64,000 bases of DNA, taken from assembly GCF_900105215.1 (NCBI RefSeq), contig NZ_FOIP01000001.1, positions 2,854,501-2,918,500 on the forward strand, written 5' to 3'. A program made the position numbers and the translations under genes. The notes beneath the pieces are model-generated. The model did no database searches. It was not told where the DNA came from and saw nothing but the letters and a program-made list of their open reading frames with translations. This stretch comes from Lacrimispora sphenoides (lineage in GTDB: Bacteria > Bacillota > Clostridia > Lachnospirales > Lachnospiraceae). This document shows, piece by piece, positions 1 to 10,109 of the stretch (positions are counted from its first letter, which is position 1; the number at the start of each line of letters is the position of its first letter).

Positions 1-524
1 TGCCGAAAATGGATGGAATGGAGCTTCTGCGGGAGATCCGGAGACAGGAGAAGGATCTGGATGTCATAGTAGTAAGTTCCGCCAATGATGTAAAGCATGT
101 TAAGAAGTTTCTTTCGCTTGGAATTATCGACTATCTGATAAAACCATTTGAATATACCAGGTTTAACCATGCTTTGGAGAAGTTTACGAAAAGTCAGGAA
201 CTGCTGAAACCTCGTAATTTCTCCCAGTCCCAATTAGATAAGCTTTTTTACATTTCTTCTCTGCCCCAGGCAGAAGAAAACAGTAAGGGAATCCAAGAAG
301 CTACCTTAAGCAGTATATTGGATTATATGAAAGTGCACCAGCTGGATCCAATGACAAGCGATATGATAGCCAAAGAGGTACGGTTGTCCAGTGTGACGGT
401 CAGAAGGTACATGAACTATCTGTTGGAAAAGCAGAGGGTTATCAGTGACATTGATTATAACACCGGAGGAAGGCCCAGTGTTGTTTACCGTTACATAATC
501 GAAGAGGAGTGCCTGGCAGAGTGA
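1..524 (+). CDS. Response regulator, CitB/DcuR type (5' end outside window)
   Basis: Partial gene; the reading frame is open from base 3, so the true start lies upstream of the window. The visible protein begins in the receiver domain just before the PKMDGMELL stretch that normally follows the phospho-accepting aspartate, then has the conserved signalling Ser (VVSSAND) and the Lys-Pro of the last receiver strand (LIKPFEYTRF). The C-terminal about 75 residues form a helix-turn-helix (SDMIAKEVRLSSVTVRRYMNYL) followed by GGRPSVVYR, the layout of CitB/DpiA/DcuR regulators that control uptake and metabolism of C4-dicarboxylates or citrate. The partner kinase would be upstream. Target genes cannot be read from this window, although a fumarate/succinate operon lies 2.5 kb away. 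Confidence 0.85.
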   Translation, partial: PKMDGMELLREIRRQEKDLDVIVVSSANDVKHVKKFLSLGIIDYLIKPFEYTRFNHALEKFTKSQELLKPRNFSQSQLDKLFYISSLPQAEENSKGIQEATLSSILDYMKVHQLDPMTSDMIAKEVRLSSVTVRRYMNYLLEKQRVISDIDYNTGGRPSVVYRYIIEEECLAE

Positions 525-531
525 GAAAAGT

Positions 532-570
532 GCCGGAAACACTGGGCAGGTGTTCCGGCCTTTTTCTTTT
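532..570. terminator. Bidirectional intrinsic terminator between response regulator and glpF
   Basis: GCCGGAAACAC pairs with GTGTTCCGGC (one bulged A) across a short loop and is followed by CTTTTTCTTTT on the plus strand. On the minus strand the same stem is followed by ACTTTTCTC, so it can also end the glpKF transcript arriving from the other side. Confidence 0.85.
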
Positions 571-606
571 CTTATTGGTCACATTAGCAGGATAGTAAAG
601 GTATAT

Positions 607-1317
607 TTATGCCCAGGGGATCGCGCTGTAAAGAAGTACTGCAGCTAAGGCACCGATCAGGGGCCCGAATAACACGACGGGAGCATATTTCCAGTTGGAG
701 CTGCCTTTATCCTTGATAGGAAGAACGGCGTGAGCGAGCCGGGGGCCTAAATCCCTGGCAGGATTGATGGCGTATCCGGTTAAACCTCCAAGGGACATAC
801 CGATGGAAACGATGATTCCAAACACAAAGAAGTTACCTAGTCCAGGAACCGCTCCTGTCTGTCCGATGCCTTTAATGGCAAATACAAGAACGAATGTTCC
901 GATAATTTCACTTAACAGATTGCGGCCGGTGTTGGGAATCGCAGGTGAAGTACAGAAAACACCTCGTTTCGTGGCCTGGCTCTCCGTTGCGTCAAGCTGA
1001 TCCTTAAACAATAAGTAAACCAGGATTGCACCGGTAAATGCTCCTGCAAATTGTGCGATCACATATCCCGGAACAAGGTCCCATGGAAGGCTTCCGTCTG
1101 CCGCCAGGGCAATGGTAAGAGCCGGATTAAAATGGGCTCCGGAAGCTGCGCCGAAGATGAAAGCAGGTATCATAACCGCTAACCCCCAAGCAAAGGAGAC
1201 CTGGACGGAACCTCCACCCTTCATACCGGACTTATCCAGGTTAACATTGGCAACCACGCCATCTCCAAGCAAAATCAAAATCATAGTTCCTAAAAATTCT
1301 GCTATATACATTAACAT
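607..1317 (-). CDS. glpF: Glycerol uptake facilitator (aquaglyceroporin)
   Basis: Protein of 236 residues, the usual size for GlpF/MIP channels. Both pore motifs are present: NPA within GAHFNPALTIALA and NPA followed by Arg within GYAINPARDLGPRLAH. The Asp after NPAR (NPARDLGPR) is the residue that marks glycerol facilitators rather than water-specific aquaporins. Six hydrophobic segments are visible. It lies 32 bases downstream of glpK on the same strand, so it is the second gene of a glpK-glpF operon. Function: facilitated diffusion of glycerol across the membrane, with trapping by GlpK phosphorylation. Confidence 0.95.
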   Translation of the reverse strand: MLMYIAEFLGTMILILLGDGVVANVNLDKSGMKGGGSVQVSFAWGLAVMIPAFIFGAASGAHFNPALTIALAADGSLPWDLVPGYVIAQFAGAFTGAILVYLLFKDQLDATESQATKRGVFCTSPAIPNTGRNLLSEIIGTFVLVFAIKGIGQTGAVPGLGNFFVFGIIVSIGMSLGGLTGYAINPARDLGPRLAHAVLPIKDKGSSNWKYAPVVLFGPLIGALAAVLLYSAIPWA

Positions 1318-1349
1318 ACGTTTCCTCCCTGAAACTTTTATTTAGTTTT

Positions 1350-2864
<1,515 letters not shown>

Positions 2865-2932
2865 TTAATTTTTAATCATTATAGGAGAACCCTGGCGAAA
2901 AAAGAAGAATAAGAAAGTAAAGAATGAATTAC

Positions 2933-2968
2933 GTAAGTAAGAAACGCAAGTCCATTTATTTTACTTAC
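2933..2968. promoter_or_regulatory. Inverted repeat in the glpK-hdrB divergent region
   Basis: GTAAGTAA at 2933-2940 and TTACTTAC at 2961-2968 are perfect inverted copies separated by 20 bases. They lie between the divergent glpK and hdrB genes and upstream of the probable glpK promoter. They could be an operator or a cruciform; nothing in the sequence decides which. Confidence 0.35.
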
Positions 2969-3014
2969 ATAATGTATTCAATACTTTCCAATGATTCCGC
3001 TCACTTCTGATATA

Positions 3015-3030
3015 TGATAAATTATTATCA
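3015..3030. promoter_or_regulatory. 16-bp palindrome upstream of hdrB (possible operator)
   Basis: TGATAA-ATTA-TTATCA is a perfect interrupted palindrome, centred about 36 bases before the hdrB start codon where the promoter -10/+1 region of the operon should be. It resembles the Fur/PerR-class box (TGATAAT-N-ATTATCA) apart from one extra central base. The operon encodes mostly iron-sulfur proteins, so iron or redox control would make sense. The regulator assignment is inference. Confidence 0.45.
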
Positions 3031-3057
3031 ATGTAAGAGGTTGGGAGGTTTTATACA

Positions 3058-3858
3058 ATGGTTTACAGCTATTATCCGGGCTGCACATTGAAGGCAAAGG
3101 CGAAGAAGCTGGACCGCTATGCCAGGGATTGTGCCCAAATATTTGAGATTGAGCTGGAAGAGATAGAAGACTGGCAATGCTGCGGAGGCGTCTACCCTGG
3201 GATGGCAGACGAACTGGCTACACGCCTTTCTCCTGTGCGCGCATTAAGAGAGGCCGGGGATAAAAAGCAGGATCTGGTGACTGTATGCTCTGCATGTCAC
3301 CACGTGATAAAAAGAGTGAATGAGGATGTAAAGACCTCCGGAGAAATAAGGAGGAAGATCAACGCTTATCTGGAACCTGAGAATGGTTATGAAGGTGAGA
3401 CAAAGGTGATCCACTACTTAGAACTGCTTCGCGACCGGATAGGCTTTGACCGGATCAGGGAAAAAGTAAAACAACCTCTTAATGGAAAGAAGATAGCTCC
3501 CTATTATGGCTGCCTGCTTTTAAGGCCTTTTGAAGTAATGAATTTTGACGATCCGGAAAATCCTTCGGTTATGGAAGAGTTTCTCCTTGCAATCGGTGCA
3601 AAACCGGTTCACTACGCTTTAAAAAACGAGTGCTGCGGCGGATATGTGACCATGGAAGATGAGGAATTTGCTTCTAAAAAAAGTTCCTCTATTATGGAAG
3701 CTGCTATGGACCAGGGAGCGGAAGGCATGATTACGGCATGTCCCCTATGTAAATACAATCTGGAAAACGGCGGTATGAAGGATGGCATTCCGGTCTACTA
3801 TTTTACAGAACTTTTTGCTGAAGCTTTGGGAGTGAAAGAACAGGAGGAAGAAACGTGA
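3058..3858 (+). CDS. hdrB: HdrB-like heterodisulfide reductase subunit (two CCG domains)
   Basis: Protein of 266 residues with two complete cysteine-rich CCG domains. The first uses Cys9, Cys41-Cys42, Cys77 and Cys80; the second uses Cys152, Cys192-Cys193, Cys228 and Cys231. In methanogen HdrB these hold two noncubane [4Fe-4S] clusters that cleave a disulfide, so all ligands for catalysis appear present. First gene of a 12-gene operon; its TGA overlaps the GTG start of hdrC. In Desulfovibrio the equivalent subunit belongs to the FlxABCD-HdrABC complex. The physiological disulfide (or other acceptor) in this organism is unknown because coenzymes M and B are not expected in a Firmicute. Start ATG is preceded by GGGAGG. 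Confidence 0.93.
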   Translation: MVYSYYPGCTLKAKAKKLDRYARDCAQIFEIELEEIEDWQCCGGVYPGMADELATRLSPVRALREAGDKKQDLVTVCSACHHVIKRVNEDVKTSGEIRRKINAYLEPENGYEGETKVIHYLELLRDRIGFDRIREKVKQPLNGKKIAPYYGCLLLRPFEVMNFDDPENPSVMEEFLLAIGAKPVHYALKNECCGGYVTMEDEEFASKKSSSIMEAAMDQGAEGMITACPLCKYNLENGGMKDGIPVYYFTELFAEALGVKEQEEET

Positions 3859-4226
3859 GGGAAGAAATTTTAAGGATCAGCGGTGTGAACCCCTTAAAAT
3901 GCATGAAATGCGGAAAATGTACAGCTTCCTGCCCTGCATTTGAAAAGATGGAATATCACCCTCATCAATTTGTAGAAATGGTTCAAAACAATCATATCAC
4001 CCCTCTTTTGGAATCGGAATCCCAGTATTACTGTATGTCCTGTCTGGTCTGTGAGGAGCGGTGCCCCAGAGGGGTAAAGCCTCAGAAACTCATAGAAGCC
4101 GTCCAGGTTTTAAAGTTAAGGGCGTCGGAGGGGAACCGGCTGAAACCCCAGGATATAGCGGAGCGGCTGGATCCTTCGCTTCCCCAGCAGGCCCTAATGG
4201 CAGCATTCAGAAAGTACAGCAGGTGA
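3855..4226 (+). CDS. hdrC: HdrC-like 2x[4Fe-4S] electron transfer subunit
   Basis: Protein of 123 residues with two CxxCxxCxxxC motifs: Cys16/19/22/26 and Cys60/63/66/70, each last Cys followed by Pro. This is the HdrC arrangement, a small protein that carries electrons from HdrA to the HdrB clusters. It starts with GTG inside the stop codon of hdrB (4-base overlap), preceded by CAGGAGGAAG, implying translational coupling. The stop is 22 bases before hdrA. Confidence 0.93.
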   Translation: MREEILRISGVNPLKCMKCGKCTASCPAFEKMEYHPHQFVEMVQNNHITPLLESESQYYCMSCLVCEERCPRGVKPQKLIEAVQVLKLRASEGNRLKPQDIAERLDPSLPQQALMAAFRKYSR

Positions 4227-4248
4227 CAAAAGAAAGGAGGGGAAGAAT

Positions 4249-6237
4249 TTGCAGAAAATAGGAGTTTTTGTCTGTTGGTGCGGAAGCAACATAGCGGCTA
4301 CTGTGGATGTAAGTGAGGTCGTAGGAGCTGTGAAGAAAGAACCGGGAGTTGTTTTTGCATCTGATTATTCCTACATGTGTTCGGAAGCCGGCCAGCTTAT
4401 GATCCAAAATGCCATAAAGGAAAAGGGGCTGACCGGAATCGTGGTATGCTCCTGCTCCCCGCGCATGCATGAAGCTACGTTCCGCAAAGCTGCACAGACT
4501 GCGGGACTGAATCCTTATATGGTAGAAATCGCCAATATCAGGGAGCAATGCTCCTGGATCCATAAAGATAAAGAAGAAGGAACGAAAAAAGCGATTCTAT
4601 TGGCAAAGGCGGCAATTGCCAAGGTCCGTTTCAACGAACCATTGACAGCGGGAGAAACCCCGGTGACAAAACGGGCTCTGGTGATCGGGGGAGGAATTGC
4701 GGGAATCCAGACGGCCCTTGATATTGCGGATGCAGGATTTGAAGTTGACATTGTAGAGAAATCACCTACCATAGGCGGAAAAATGGCTCAGCTTGATAAG
4801 ACGTTTCCCACTTTGGACTGTGCGGCCTGTATCCTCACTCCTAAGATGGTGGACGCAGCAGCCCACGAGAAGATCCGTTTGTTTACCTATAGTGAAGTGG
4901 AGAAGGTAAAAGGATTTGTGGGGAATTTCACCGTTGATATCCGGAAAAAAGCCAGAAGCATACTGGAAGAGAAGTGTACGGGCTGCGGAGCGTGTACGAA
5001 AGAATGCCCTTCTAAGAAAACGGGAAACGAATTTAATGAAAGGCTGGATAACCGGCCGGCCATTTATATCCCCTTTGCCCAGGCAATCCCCAACATACCG
5101 TCCATTGACAGGGAAGCCTGCATTCATTTTAAGACCGGTAAATGCGGCTTATGCCAAAAGGCCTGCGGCGTGGGAGCCATTGACTTTGACCAGCAGGATG
5201 AGATGATCACCAGGAAATACGGAGCCATTGTGGCTGCCACAGGGTTTCAGCCCATATCCGTGGAACGGTTTGACGAATTCCAGTATTCCAAAAGTCCCGA
5301 CGTCATCACTTCCTTAGAACTGGAACGGCTGATGAACGCCGCCGGCCCCACAAAGGGAGAACTGGTAAAGCCTTCAAGCCGCAAGCACCCAAACGATATG
5401 GTATTTGTCCAGTGCGTCGGCTCCCGGGGGGAATCCTGCAGGGAAAAGAGCTACTGTTCCAAGATTTGCTGCATGTACACGGCCAAACACGCCATGATGA
5501 TCCGTGACAAATATCCGGACATCAATGTTCATGTATTTTACATTGATGTTCGCACACCGGGAAAGAATTTCGACGAATTTTACCGAAGGGCAGTGGAAGA
5601 TTACGGCGTTGATTACCGGAAGGGAATGGTGGGAAAGGTCATGGAGCAAAAGGACGGTAAGCTGTTAGTACAGGCATCCGACTTGCTGACTGGAGAACAG
5701 CTTCTATTACATACGGATATGGTGGTATTGGCAACGGCCATAGAGCCGGACAAATCAGCCAGGGCTCTGGCTACGATGCTCACGGCCAGTATGGACACCA
5801 ATGACTTTTTTACGGAGGCCCATCCCAAACTGAGGCCCGTGGAAAGTCCCACTGCCGGAGTATTTTTATCAGGAACCTGCCAGGGTCCCAAGGACATTCC
5901 GGAGACAGTGGCCCAGGCAGGAGCAGCCGCAGCCAAGGTCATCGGTCTTTTAAGCAGAAAGAAGCTTCTTAATAACCCTCAAGTGGCAATGGCAGAGGAA
6001 CGTTTGTGCAGCGGGTGTTCGGGCTGTTCCAAAGTCTGTCCTTACGGAGCGATTGACTACGAAGTGAGAGAGATCTGGGATCATGGGGTCAGGCAAACGC
6101 GGAGGATAGCTATGGTAAACGAAGCGGTGTGCCAGGGCTGCGGAGCCTGTACGGTGACCTGCCCATCCGGAGCCATGGACTTAAAGGGATTTACTGCAAA
6201 ACAGATTATGGCGGAGGTAGATGCGATATGCAGATAG
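4249..6237 (+). CDS. hdrA: HdrA-like flavoprotein, electron-bifurcating core subunit
   Basis: Protein of 662 residues. The N-terminal 125 residues form the HdrA-specific Cys domain (CWCGSN, CSCSPRMHE). An FAD Rossmann motif VIGGGIAG lies at about 146-152, with the HdrA hallmark TLDCAACILTPKM near 188-200. A 4Fe-4S motif sits at Cys243-253, and two ferredoxin-type motifs at about 587-598 and 628-639. In characterised complexes the HdrA FAD is the bifurcation site, splitting hydride pairs between ferredoxin and a higher-potential acceptor. Start is TTG at 4249 behind an excellent AAAGGAGGGG; no ATG competes. The end overlaps the next gene by 10 bases. Confidence 0.95.
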   Translation: MQKIGVFVCWCGSNIAATVDVSEVVGAVKKEPGVVFASDYSYMCSEAGQLMIQNAIKEKGLTGIVVCSCSPRMHEATFRKAAQTAGLNPYMVEIANIREQCSWIHKDKEEGTKKAILLAKAAIAKVRFNEPLTAGETPVTKRALVIGGGIAGIQTALDIADAGFEVDIVEKSPTIGGKMAQLDKTFPTLDCAACILTPKMVDAAAHEKIRLFTYSEVEKVKGFVGNFTVDIRKKARSILEEKCTGCGACTKECPSKKTGNEFNERLDNRPAIYIPFAQAIPNIPSIDREACIHFKTGKCGLCQKACGVGAIDFDQQDEMITRKYGAIVAATGFQPISVERFDEFQYSKSPDVITSLELERLMNAAGPTKGELVKPSSRKHPNDMVFVQCVGSRGESCREKSYCSKICCMYTAKHAMMIRDKYPDINVHVFYIDVRTPGKNFDEFYRRAVEDYGVDYRKGMVGKVMEQKDGKLLVQASDLLTGEQLLLHTDMVVLATAIEPDKSARALATMLTASMDTNDFFTEAHPKLRPVESPTAGVFLSGTCQGPKDIPETVAQAGAAAAKVIGLLSRKKLLNNPQVAMAEERLCSGCSGCSKVCPYGAIDYEVREIWDHGVRQTRRIAMVNEAVCQGCGACTVTCPSGAMDLKGFTAKQIMAEVDAICR

Positions 6238-6677
6238 AAGATAACAGCAACAAGGAGTTCCGGCCTCTCATCCTGGCATTTTGCTGCAACTGGTGCAGCT
6301 ATGCAGGGGCCGATCTGGCGGGTTCCAGCCGCTCTTCCTATCCGGCAGAAGTAAAGATTATCCGGGTCCCCTGTTCCTGCAGGGTGAATCCCTTATTCTT
6401 GTTAAGGGCCTTTGAAAAGGGGGCAGATGGTGTGATCTTAGCCGGCTGCCATCCGGGTGACTGCCATTATTCCACAGGCAATTACTATACCAGAAGAAGG
6501 ATGGCCCTTTTGTTTGACATGTTGGACTACCTGGGAATCGAAAGGGAAAGAACCAGGGTGGAATGGATTTCCGCAGCAGAGGGTGCCAAGTTCTCTGCGA
6601 CCATGAATGCCTTCACCCAGACGATAAAAGAACTGGGTCCAAACAGAAAGCTGAGGGATTTACGATGCATGCCATAG
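6228..6677 (+). CDS. flxD: MvhD/FlxD-like [2Fe-2S] subunit
   Basis: Protein of 149 residues with the MvhD pattern: CCNWCSYAGAD near the start (Cys19, 20, 23), RVPCSCRV (Cys49, 51) and GCHPGDCHY (Cys74, 79). MvhD relays electrons between an oxidising module and HdrA. I place the start at 6228 because ATG there follows GGAGGT and gives the family N-terminus; the frame is open further upstream but overlaps hdrA. It overlaps hdrA by 10 bases and the next gene by 13. Symbol given by analogy with Desulfovibrio flxD. Confidence 0.88.
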   Translation: MQIEDNSNKEFRPLILAFCCNWCSYAGADLAGSSRSSYPAEVKIIRVPCSCRVNPLFLLRAFEKGADGVILAGCHPGDCHYSTGNYYTRRRMALLFDMLDYLGIERERTRVEWISAAEGAKFSATMNAFTQTIKELGPNRKLRDLRCMP

Positions 6678-7540
6678 AAAAGACCATAAAAGAAACGTGT
6701 AAAAAGCTCTGGGATAATGGAGAGGTAAACCGGATTCTGGCATGGGAAAAAGGACTCTTTGACTATGACGCGGCTCCCGCCCTGTTCCGGAGCCGGGAAC
6801 GTATTTCCCGTCTTGTTTACAATGAGCACTGCGGTGTAAATTTAAGCAAATTCCTGATAAAAGAAATGGAAAAAGAAGGAAAGGTACTGGTCCTTTTAAA
6901 GCCCTGCGATACATATGGATTTAACCAGCTTTTATCGGAGAATCGGGTAAATAAGGAAAAGGTTTACATTCTGGGCGTTCCCTGCGGTGGAATGAGGGAT
7001 GAAAAGGGTCTTCTCTTTAAATGCCTCTCCTGTAAGGGCAATGATTTCAAAGCCTTCGACCAGATCATAGAATCGGATCTGACCGTTCCGGCTCCGGTTC
7101 CCTCCAGTGAAGAAGAGAAATTAAACCAGATGACTGCAGAAGAACGTTTTGCATTTTGGCGTGGACAGCTTTCCAAATGCATCCGCTGCAATGCCTGCCG
7201 CAACGTATGTCCTGCCTGCAGCTGCATCAAATGCGTGTTTGACAACCGGGATTCCGGAATAGAGGCAAAGGCAAATTCCGATGCTTTTGAAGAAAATCTG
7301 TTTCATATCATAAGAGCCTTTCACGTGGCGGGAAGGTGCACGGACTGCGGGGAATGCAGCCGGGTCTGTCCCCAGAACATTCCTCTCCATCTGCTTAACC
7401 GGAAAATGATCCAGGAAATTAATGAACGGTACGGAACCTATCAGGCAGGAGAAAATCCTGAAGCTAAGTCTCCGTTAACGGAGTTTAAGGAGTCTGATCC
7501 GGAAATTTCGGCCGTATACGGGAAAGGCGGTGTGTCTTAA
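6665..7540 (+). CDS. Flx-type Fe-S protein, FrhB-like N-terminus with 2x[4Fe-4S]
   Basis: Protein of 291 residues. The first half resembles the F420-hydrogenase/dehydrogenase beta-subunit fold (NEHCGVNLSKFL, LKPCDTYGFNQLL, GVPCGG). The second half carries two ferredoxin motifs (Cys172/175/178/182 and Cys225/228/231/235) plus an extra CPACSCIKC stretch. In Flx operons one of the two middle genes (flxB/flxC) has this type, but I cannot assign the letter from sequence alone. Likely role: electron relay from the NADH-oxidising FlxA to the MvhD/HdrA side. Start at ATG 6665 inside the end of flxD; the frame is open upstream without a ribosome site. Confidence 0.85.
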   Translation: MHAIEKTIKETCKKLWDNGEVNRILAWEKGLFDYDAAPALFRSRERISRLVYNEHCGVNLSKFLIKEMEKEGKVLVLLKPCDTYGFNQLLSENRVNKEKVYILGVPCGGMRDEKGLLFKCLSCKGNDFKAFDQIIESDLTVPAPVPSSEEEKLNQMTAEERFAFWRGQLSKCIRCNACRNVCPACSCIKCVFDNRDSGIEAKANSDAFEENLFHIIRAFHVAGRCTDCGECSRVCPQNIPLHLLNRKMIQEINERYGTYQAGENPEAKSPLTEFKESDPEISAVYGKGGVS

Positions 7541-8586
7541 TGTTAAAAATGCCATTGAAACATCTTGACGAGCTTTTACTGGAACTTTCAAAGGAGCACC
7601 AGGTATTTGCTCCCATGGAAAAGGCGGGAAGTGTCTCGTTCTTTCCATGGAATGAGGGAGATACCGTATGTCTTGATACTCTTTTGACAGATCATGCACC
7701 CAAGTCCTTTTTCTTTCCCCAGTCAGAAACTTTATACCGCTCCCGGAGAGAAGAGGGTAGTCTTTCCATCGTTCCCGAAGAGGCGGAGGAAATAAGCTCT
7801 GTTTATTTTGGTGTAAGAGCCTGCGACCGGAGAAGCTTTGAGATCCTGGACCGGGTATTCCTAAGCTCGCCCTGCGATTCCTGCTATGAGTCCAAAAGAA
7901 GGAATGGATATGTGGTGGCTCTGGCCTGTGAGAATCCGGAAGACACCTGCTTTTGCCAAACCTTTGGCATCGATCCTGCCTGGCCGGGAGGGGATGTGTC
8001 CGTCTGGATCGCAGACGGAGAAATTTACTGGAAAAGCCTGACCGAAAAGGGAGAAGCATTAACGGAATTAGTCGAAGGTTTGTTTGAGGAGGGGGACCGT
8101 AAAAAAGCAGAAGAGCAGAAAGCAAAGATCCGGAAAAAGCTAGAAGCTCTGCCCCTTAAGAATTTGAGTCTGGGACGGTTTGAACATCCGGATTCCTCTA
8201 TGGATTTGTTTGAGTCGGAACAATGGGAAACCTTATCCGACACCTGCCTAGGCTGCGGGATCTGCACGTTTGTATGCCCTACCTGCCAGTGCTATGATAT
8301 ATGCGACTACGACGCAGGCCATGAAATCAGGAAGTTCCGCTGCTGGGATTCCTGCATGTATCCGGGTTTTACGGAGATGTCCCATGGGAATAACAGAAAC
8401 AGCCAAATGCAGCGGTTCCGTCAGAGATTCATGCATAAGCTGGTATATTTTCCGGAAAACAACGGCGGAGTATATTCCTGTGTGGGCTGTGGAAGGTGTC
8501 TGCGCAAATGCCCGTCTTCCTTAAATATTGTCAGAGTGATAAAAGCTCTTGGAGAGACAGACGCCGAAGGAGGAAACGATGAGTAA
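7540..8586 (+). CDS. Flx-type Fe-S protein, AsrA/sulfhydrogenase-beta-like
   Basis: Protein of 348 residues of the family that includes anaerobic sulfite reductase subunit A and sulfhydrogenase beta subunits. It has a conserved GVRACDRRSFEILDRVF segment, a CYESKRRNGYVVALAC region with CFCQTFG, and two ferredoxin motifs (CLGCGICTFVCP from Cys236 and CVGCGRCLRKCP near 316-327). It is paired, as in AsrAB, with an FAD/NAD-binding protein encoded immediately downstream. It starts at the ATG that shares its first base with the previous TAA stop. Probable role: electron channel between FlxA and the rest of the Hdr complex. Confidence 0.87.
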   Translation: MLKMPLKHLDELLLELSKEHQVFAPMEKAGSVSFFPWNEGDTVCLDTLLTDHAPKSFFFPQSETLYRSRREEGSLSIVPEEAEEISSVYFGVRACDRRSFEILDRVFLSSPCDSCYESKRRNGYVVALACENPEDTCFCQTFGIDPAWPGGDVSVWIADGEIYWKSLTEKGEALTELVEGLFEEGDRKKAEEQKAKIRKKLEALPLKNLSLGRFEHPDSSMDLFESEQWETLSDTCLGCGICTFVCPTCQCYDICDYDAGHEIRKFRCWDSCMYPGFTEMSHGNNRNSQMQRFRQRFMHKLVYFPENNGGVYSCVGCGRCLRKCPSSLNIVRVIKALGETDAEGGNDE

Positions 8587-9412
8587 CAGAACCAATGTAT
8601 TGATCCCGGGAATCGGCGTGATTACAGATGTAAGAAGAGATACACCGGATGTGAAAACCTTCCGCGTAAATGGGTCAGAGGGCAGAAAACCCTTTGAACA
8701 TATGCCGGGACAATGTGCCATGCTTTCTATTCCGGGAGTTGGGGAAGCCATGTTTTCCATCACTTCCTCACCAACCAACCGGGATTACATGGAGTTTTCC
8801 ATTAAAAAGTGCGGCTGCCTCACCGACTGGCTCCACCAGATGGAAGAGGGGCAGGAGATTGCCCTGCGTGGTCCATATGGCAATTACTTTCCCGTTGATA
8901 CGGATTTAAAAGGAAAGAACCTGCTCTTTATCGCCGGAGGGATCGGAATCGCACCCTTGCGGTCTGTGATTCATTACGTCATTGATAACCGGGCGGATTA
9001 CGGCTTGGTGGACATTGTTTACGGAGCCCGTTCGGCAGAGGATCTGGTGGATTTAGAAGAAATGAGGAAAGACTGGTCAAACGTGGAGGGCTTCCGTGTG
9101 CATCTGACCATTGACCGGGAGGAAGAAGGCTGGGAAGGAAACGTGGCCTTTGTGCCTGATTATGTCAGGGAACTGAAGTTTTCAAACGACAGAATCGCTT
9201 TGGTCTGCGGCCCGCCTGTTATGATAAAATTTGTGCTTCAGGCACTGGAAGAAATGGGATTTGCCAGTACTGAAATCTATACGACCATGGAACTTAAGAT
9301 GAAATGCGGAGTGGGAAAATGCGGACGCTGCAACATAGGCTCTAAGTATGTCTGTAAGGATGGACCGGTGTTCCGTTATGATGAATTGGGCGTCCTGCCC
9401 TCTGAATATTAG
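8579..9412 (+). CDS. flxA: FlxA-like FAD/NAD(P)-binding oxidoreductase
   Basis: Protein of 277 residues of the AsrB/PyrK/HydG branch of ferredoxin-NADP reductases. A flavin-binding segment (FSITSSP) is followed by the nucleotide-binding GGIGIAPLRS, CGPPVMIKFV and a C-terminal [2Fe-2S] site (Cys243, 248, 251, 259) as in PyrK. It should oxidise NADH and feed electrons into the complex. Start chosen at ATG 8579 because GGAGGAAACG precedes it; it overlaps the upstream gene by 8 bases. The stop is followed after 11 bases by the fumarate reductase Fe-S gene. Confidence 0.9.
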   Translation: MSNRTNVLIPGIGVITDVRRDTPDVKTFRVNGSEGRKPFEHMPGQCAMLSIPGVGEAMFSITSSPTNRDYMEFSIKKCGCLTDWLHQMEEGQEIALRGPYGNYFPVDTDLKGKNLLFIAGGIGIAPLRSVIHYVIDNRADYGLVDIVYGARSAEDLVDLEEMRKDWSNVEGFRVHLTIDREEEGWEGNVAFVPDYVRELKFSNDRIALVCGPPVMIKFVLQALEEMGFASTEIYTTMELKMKCGVGKCGRCNIGSKYVCKDGPVFRYDELGVLPSEY

Positions 9413-9423
9413 GAGGTTGACCA

Positions 9424-10098
9424 ATGAATGATATGATTACTGTTTATCTGTTCGGTAAAAAATATACGGTTCCGTCCAATTTAACCATAATGGGAGCAAT
9501 GGAATACGCAGGATACCAGCTTGTGCGGGGCTGCGGCTGCAGGTGTGGTTTCTGCGGAGCCTGTGCAACGATTTACCGTATCAAGGGAGACAGGGAATTA
9601 AAGACCTGCCTGGCCTGCCAGACCCAGGTCCGGGAAAATATGTATGTAGCAACCCTTCCCTTTTTTCCTCTGGTAAAAGAGGTTTATGACATAAGCAAGG
9701 TTTCAGTCAACGAACAGGTCATGATGGAGCTGTATCCGGAAATCTACAAGTGCATCGGGTGTGCAGCCTGTACCAAGAGCTGTCCCCAGGGTCTTGACAC
9801 CATGCAGTACATCGCATATGCCCAGAGAGGGGAATTGGAAAAGTGTGCCGAAGAGTCCTTTGACTGTGTGATGTGTGGGATCTGTTCTTCCAGGTGCCCG
9901 GCTGGGATTTCCCATCCCCAGGTGGGACTTTTAGCCAGACGGATCACTGGAAAATATCTGGCTCCGGAGTCAAGGCACTTAACCAACCGGGTAAGAGAGG
10001 TAGAGGCTGGTGATTTTACGGAGCTGATCGAAGCGATCATGGCAAAACCCCTGGAAGAACTGAAAAACCTTTATAATACCAGGGAAATCGAAAAGTAG
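9424..10098 (+). CDS. Fumarate reductase iron-sulfur subunit (soluble, TfrB/FrdB-like)
   Basis: Protein of 224 residues. N-terminal [2Fe-2S] plant-ferredoxin-like domain with RGCGCRCGFCGAC and CLAC, then two [4Fe-4S] motifs (CIGCAACTKSCP and CVMCGICSSRCP). This resembles the N-terminal part of methanogen thiol:fumarate reductase TfrB but stops before any HdrB-like CCG domain; that activity could be supplied by the separate HdrB encoded in the same operon. No [3Fe-4S] quinone-site pattern and no membrane anchor genes are present, so it should be cytoplasmic. ATG is preceded by TAGGAGGTTGACC. Confidence 0.87.
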   Translation: MNDMITVYLFGKKYTVPSNLTIMGAMEYAGYQLVRGCGCRCGFCGACATIYRIKGDRELKTCLACQTQVRENMYVATLPFFPLVKEVYDISKVSVNEQVMMELYPEIYKCIGCAACTKSCPQGLDTMQYIAYAQRGELEKCAEESFDCVMCGICSSRCPAGISHPQVGLLARRITGKYLAPESRHLTNRVREVEAGDFTELIEAIMAKPLEELKNLYNTREIEK

Positions 10099-10109
10099 GA
10101 GGAATAGAC

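Noticed and set aside
599..620. Sequence resembling the intergenic repeat (ATTTATGCCCAGGGG)
   Set aside because: It overlaps the end of the glpF coding sequence and lacks the rest of the element; chance similarity.
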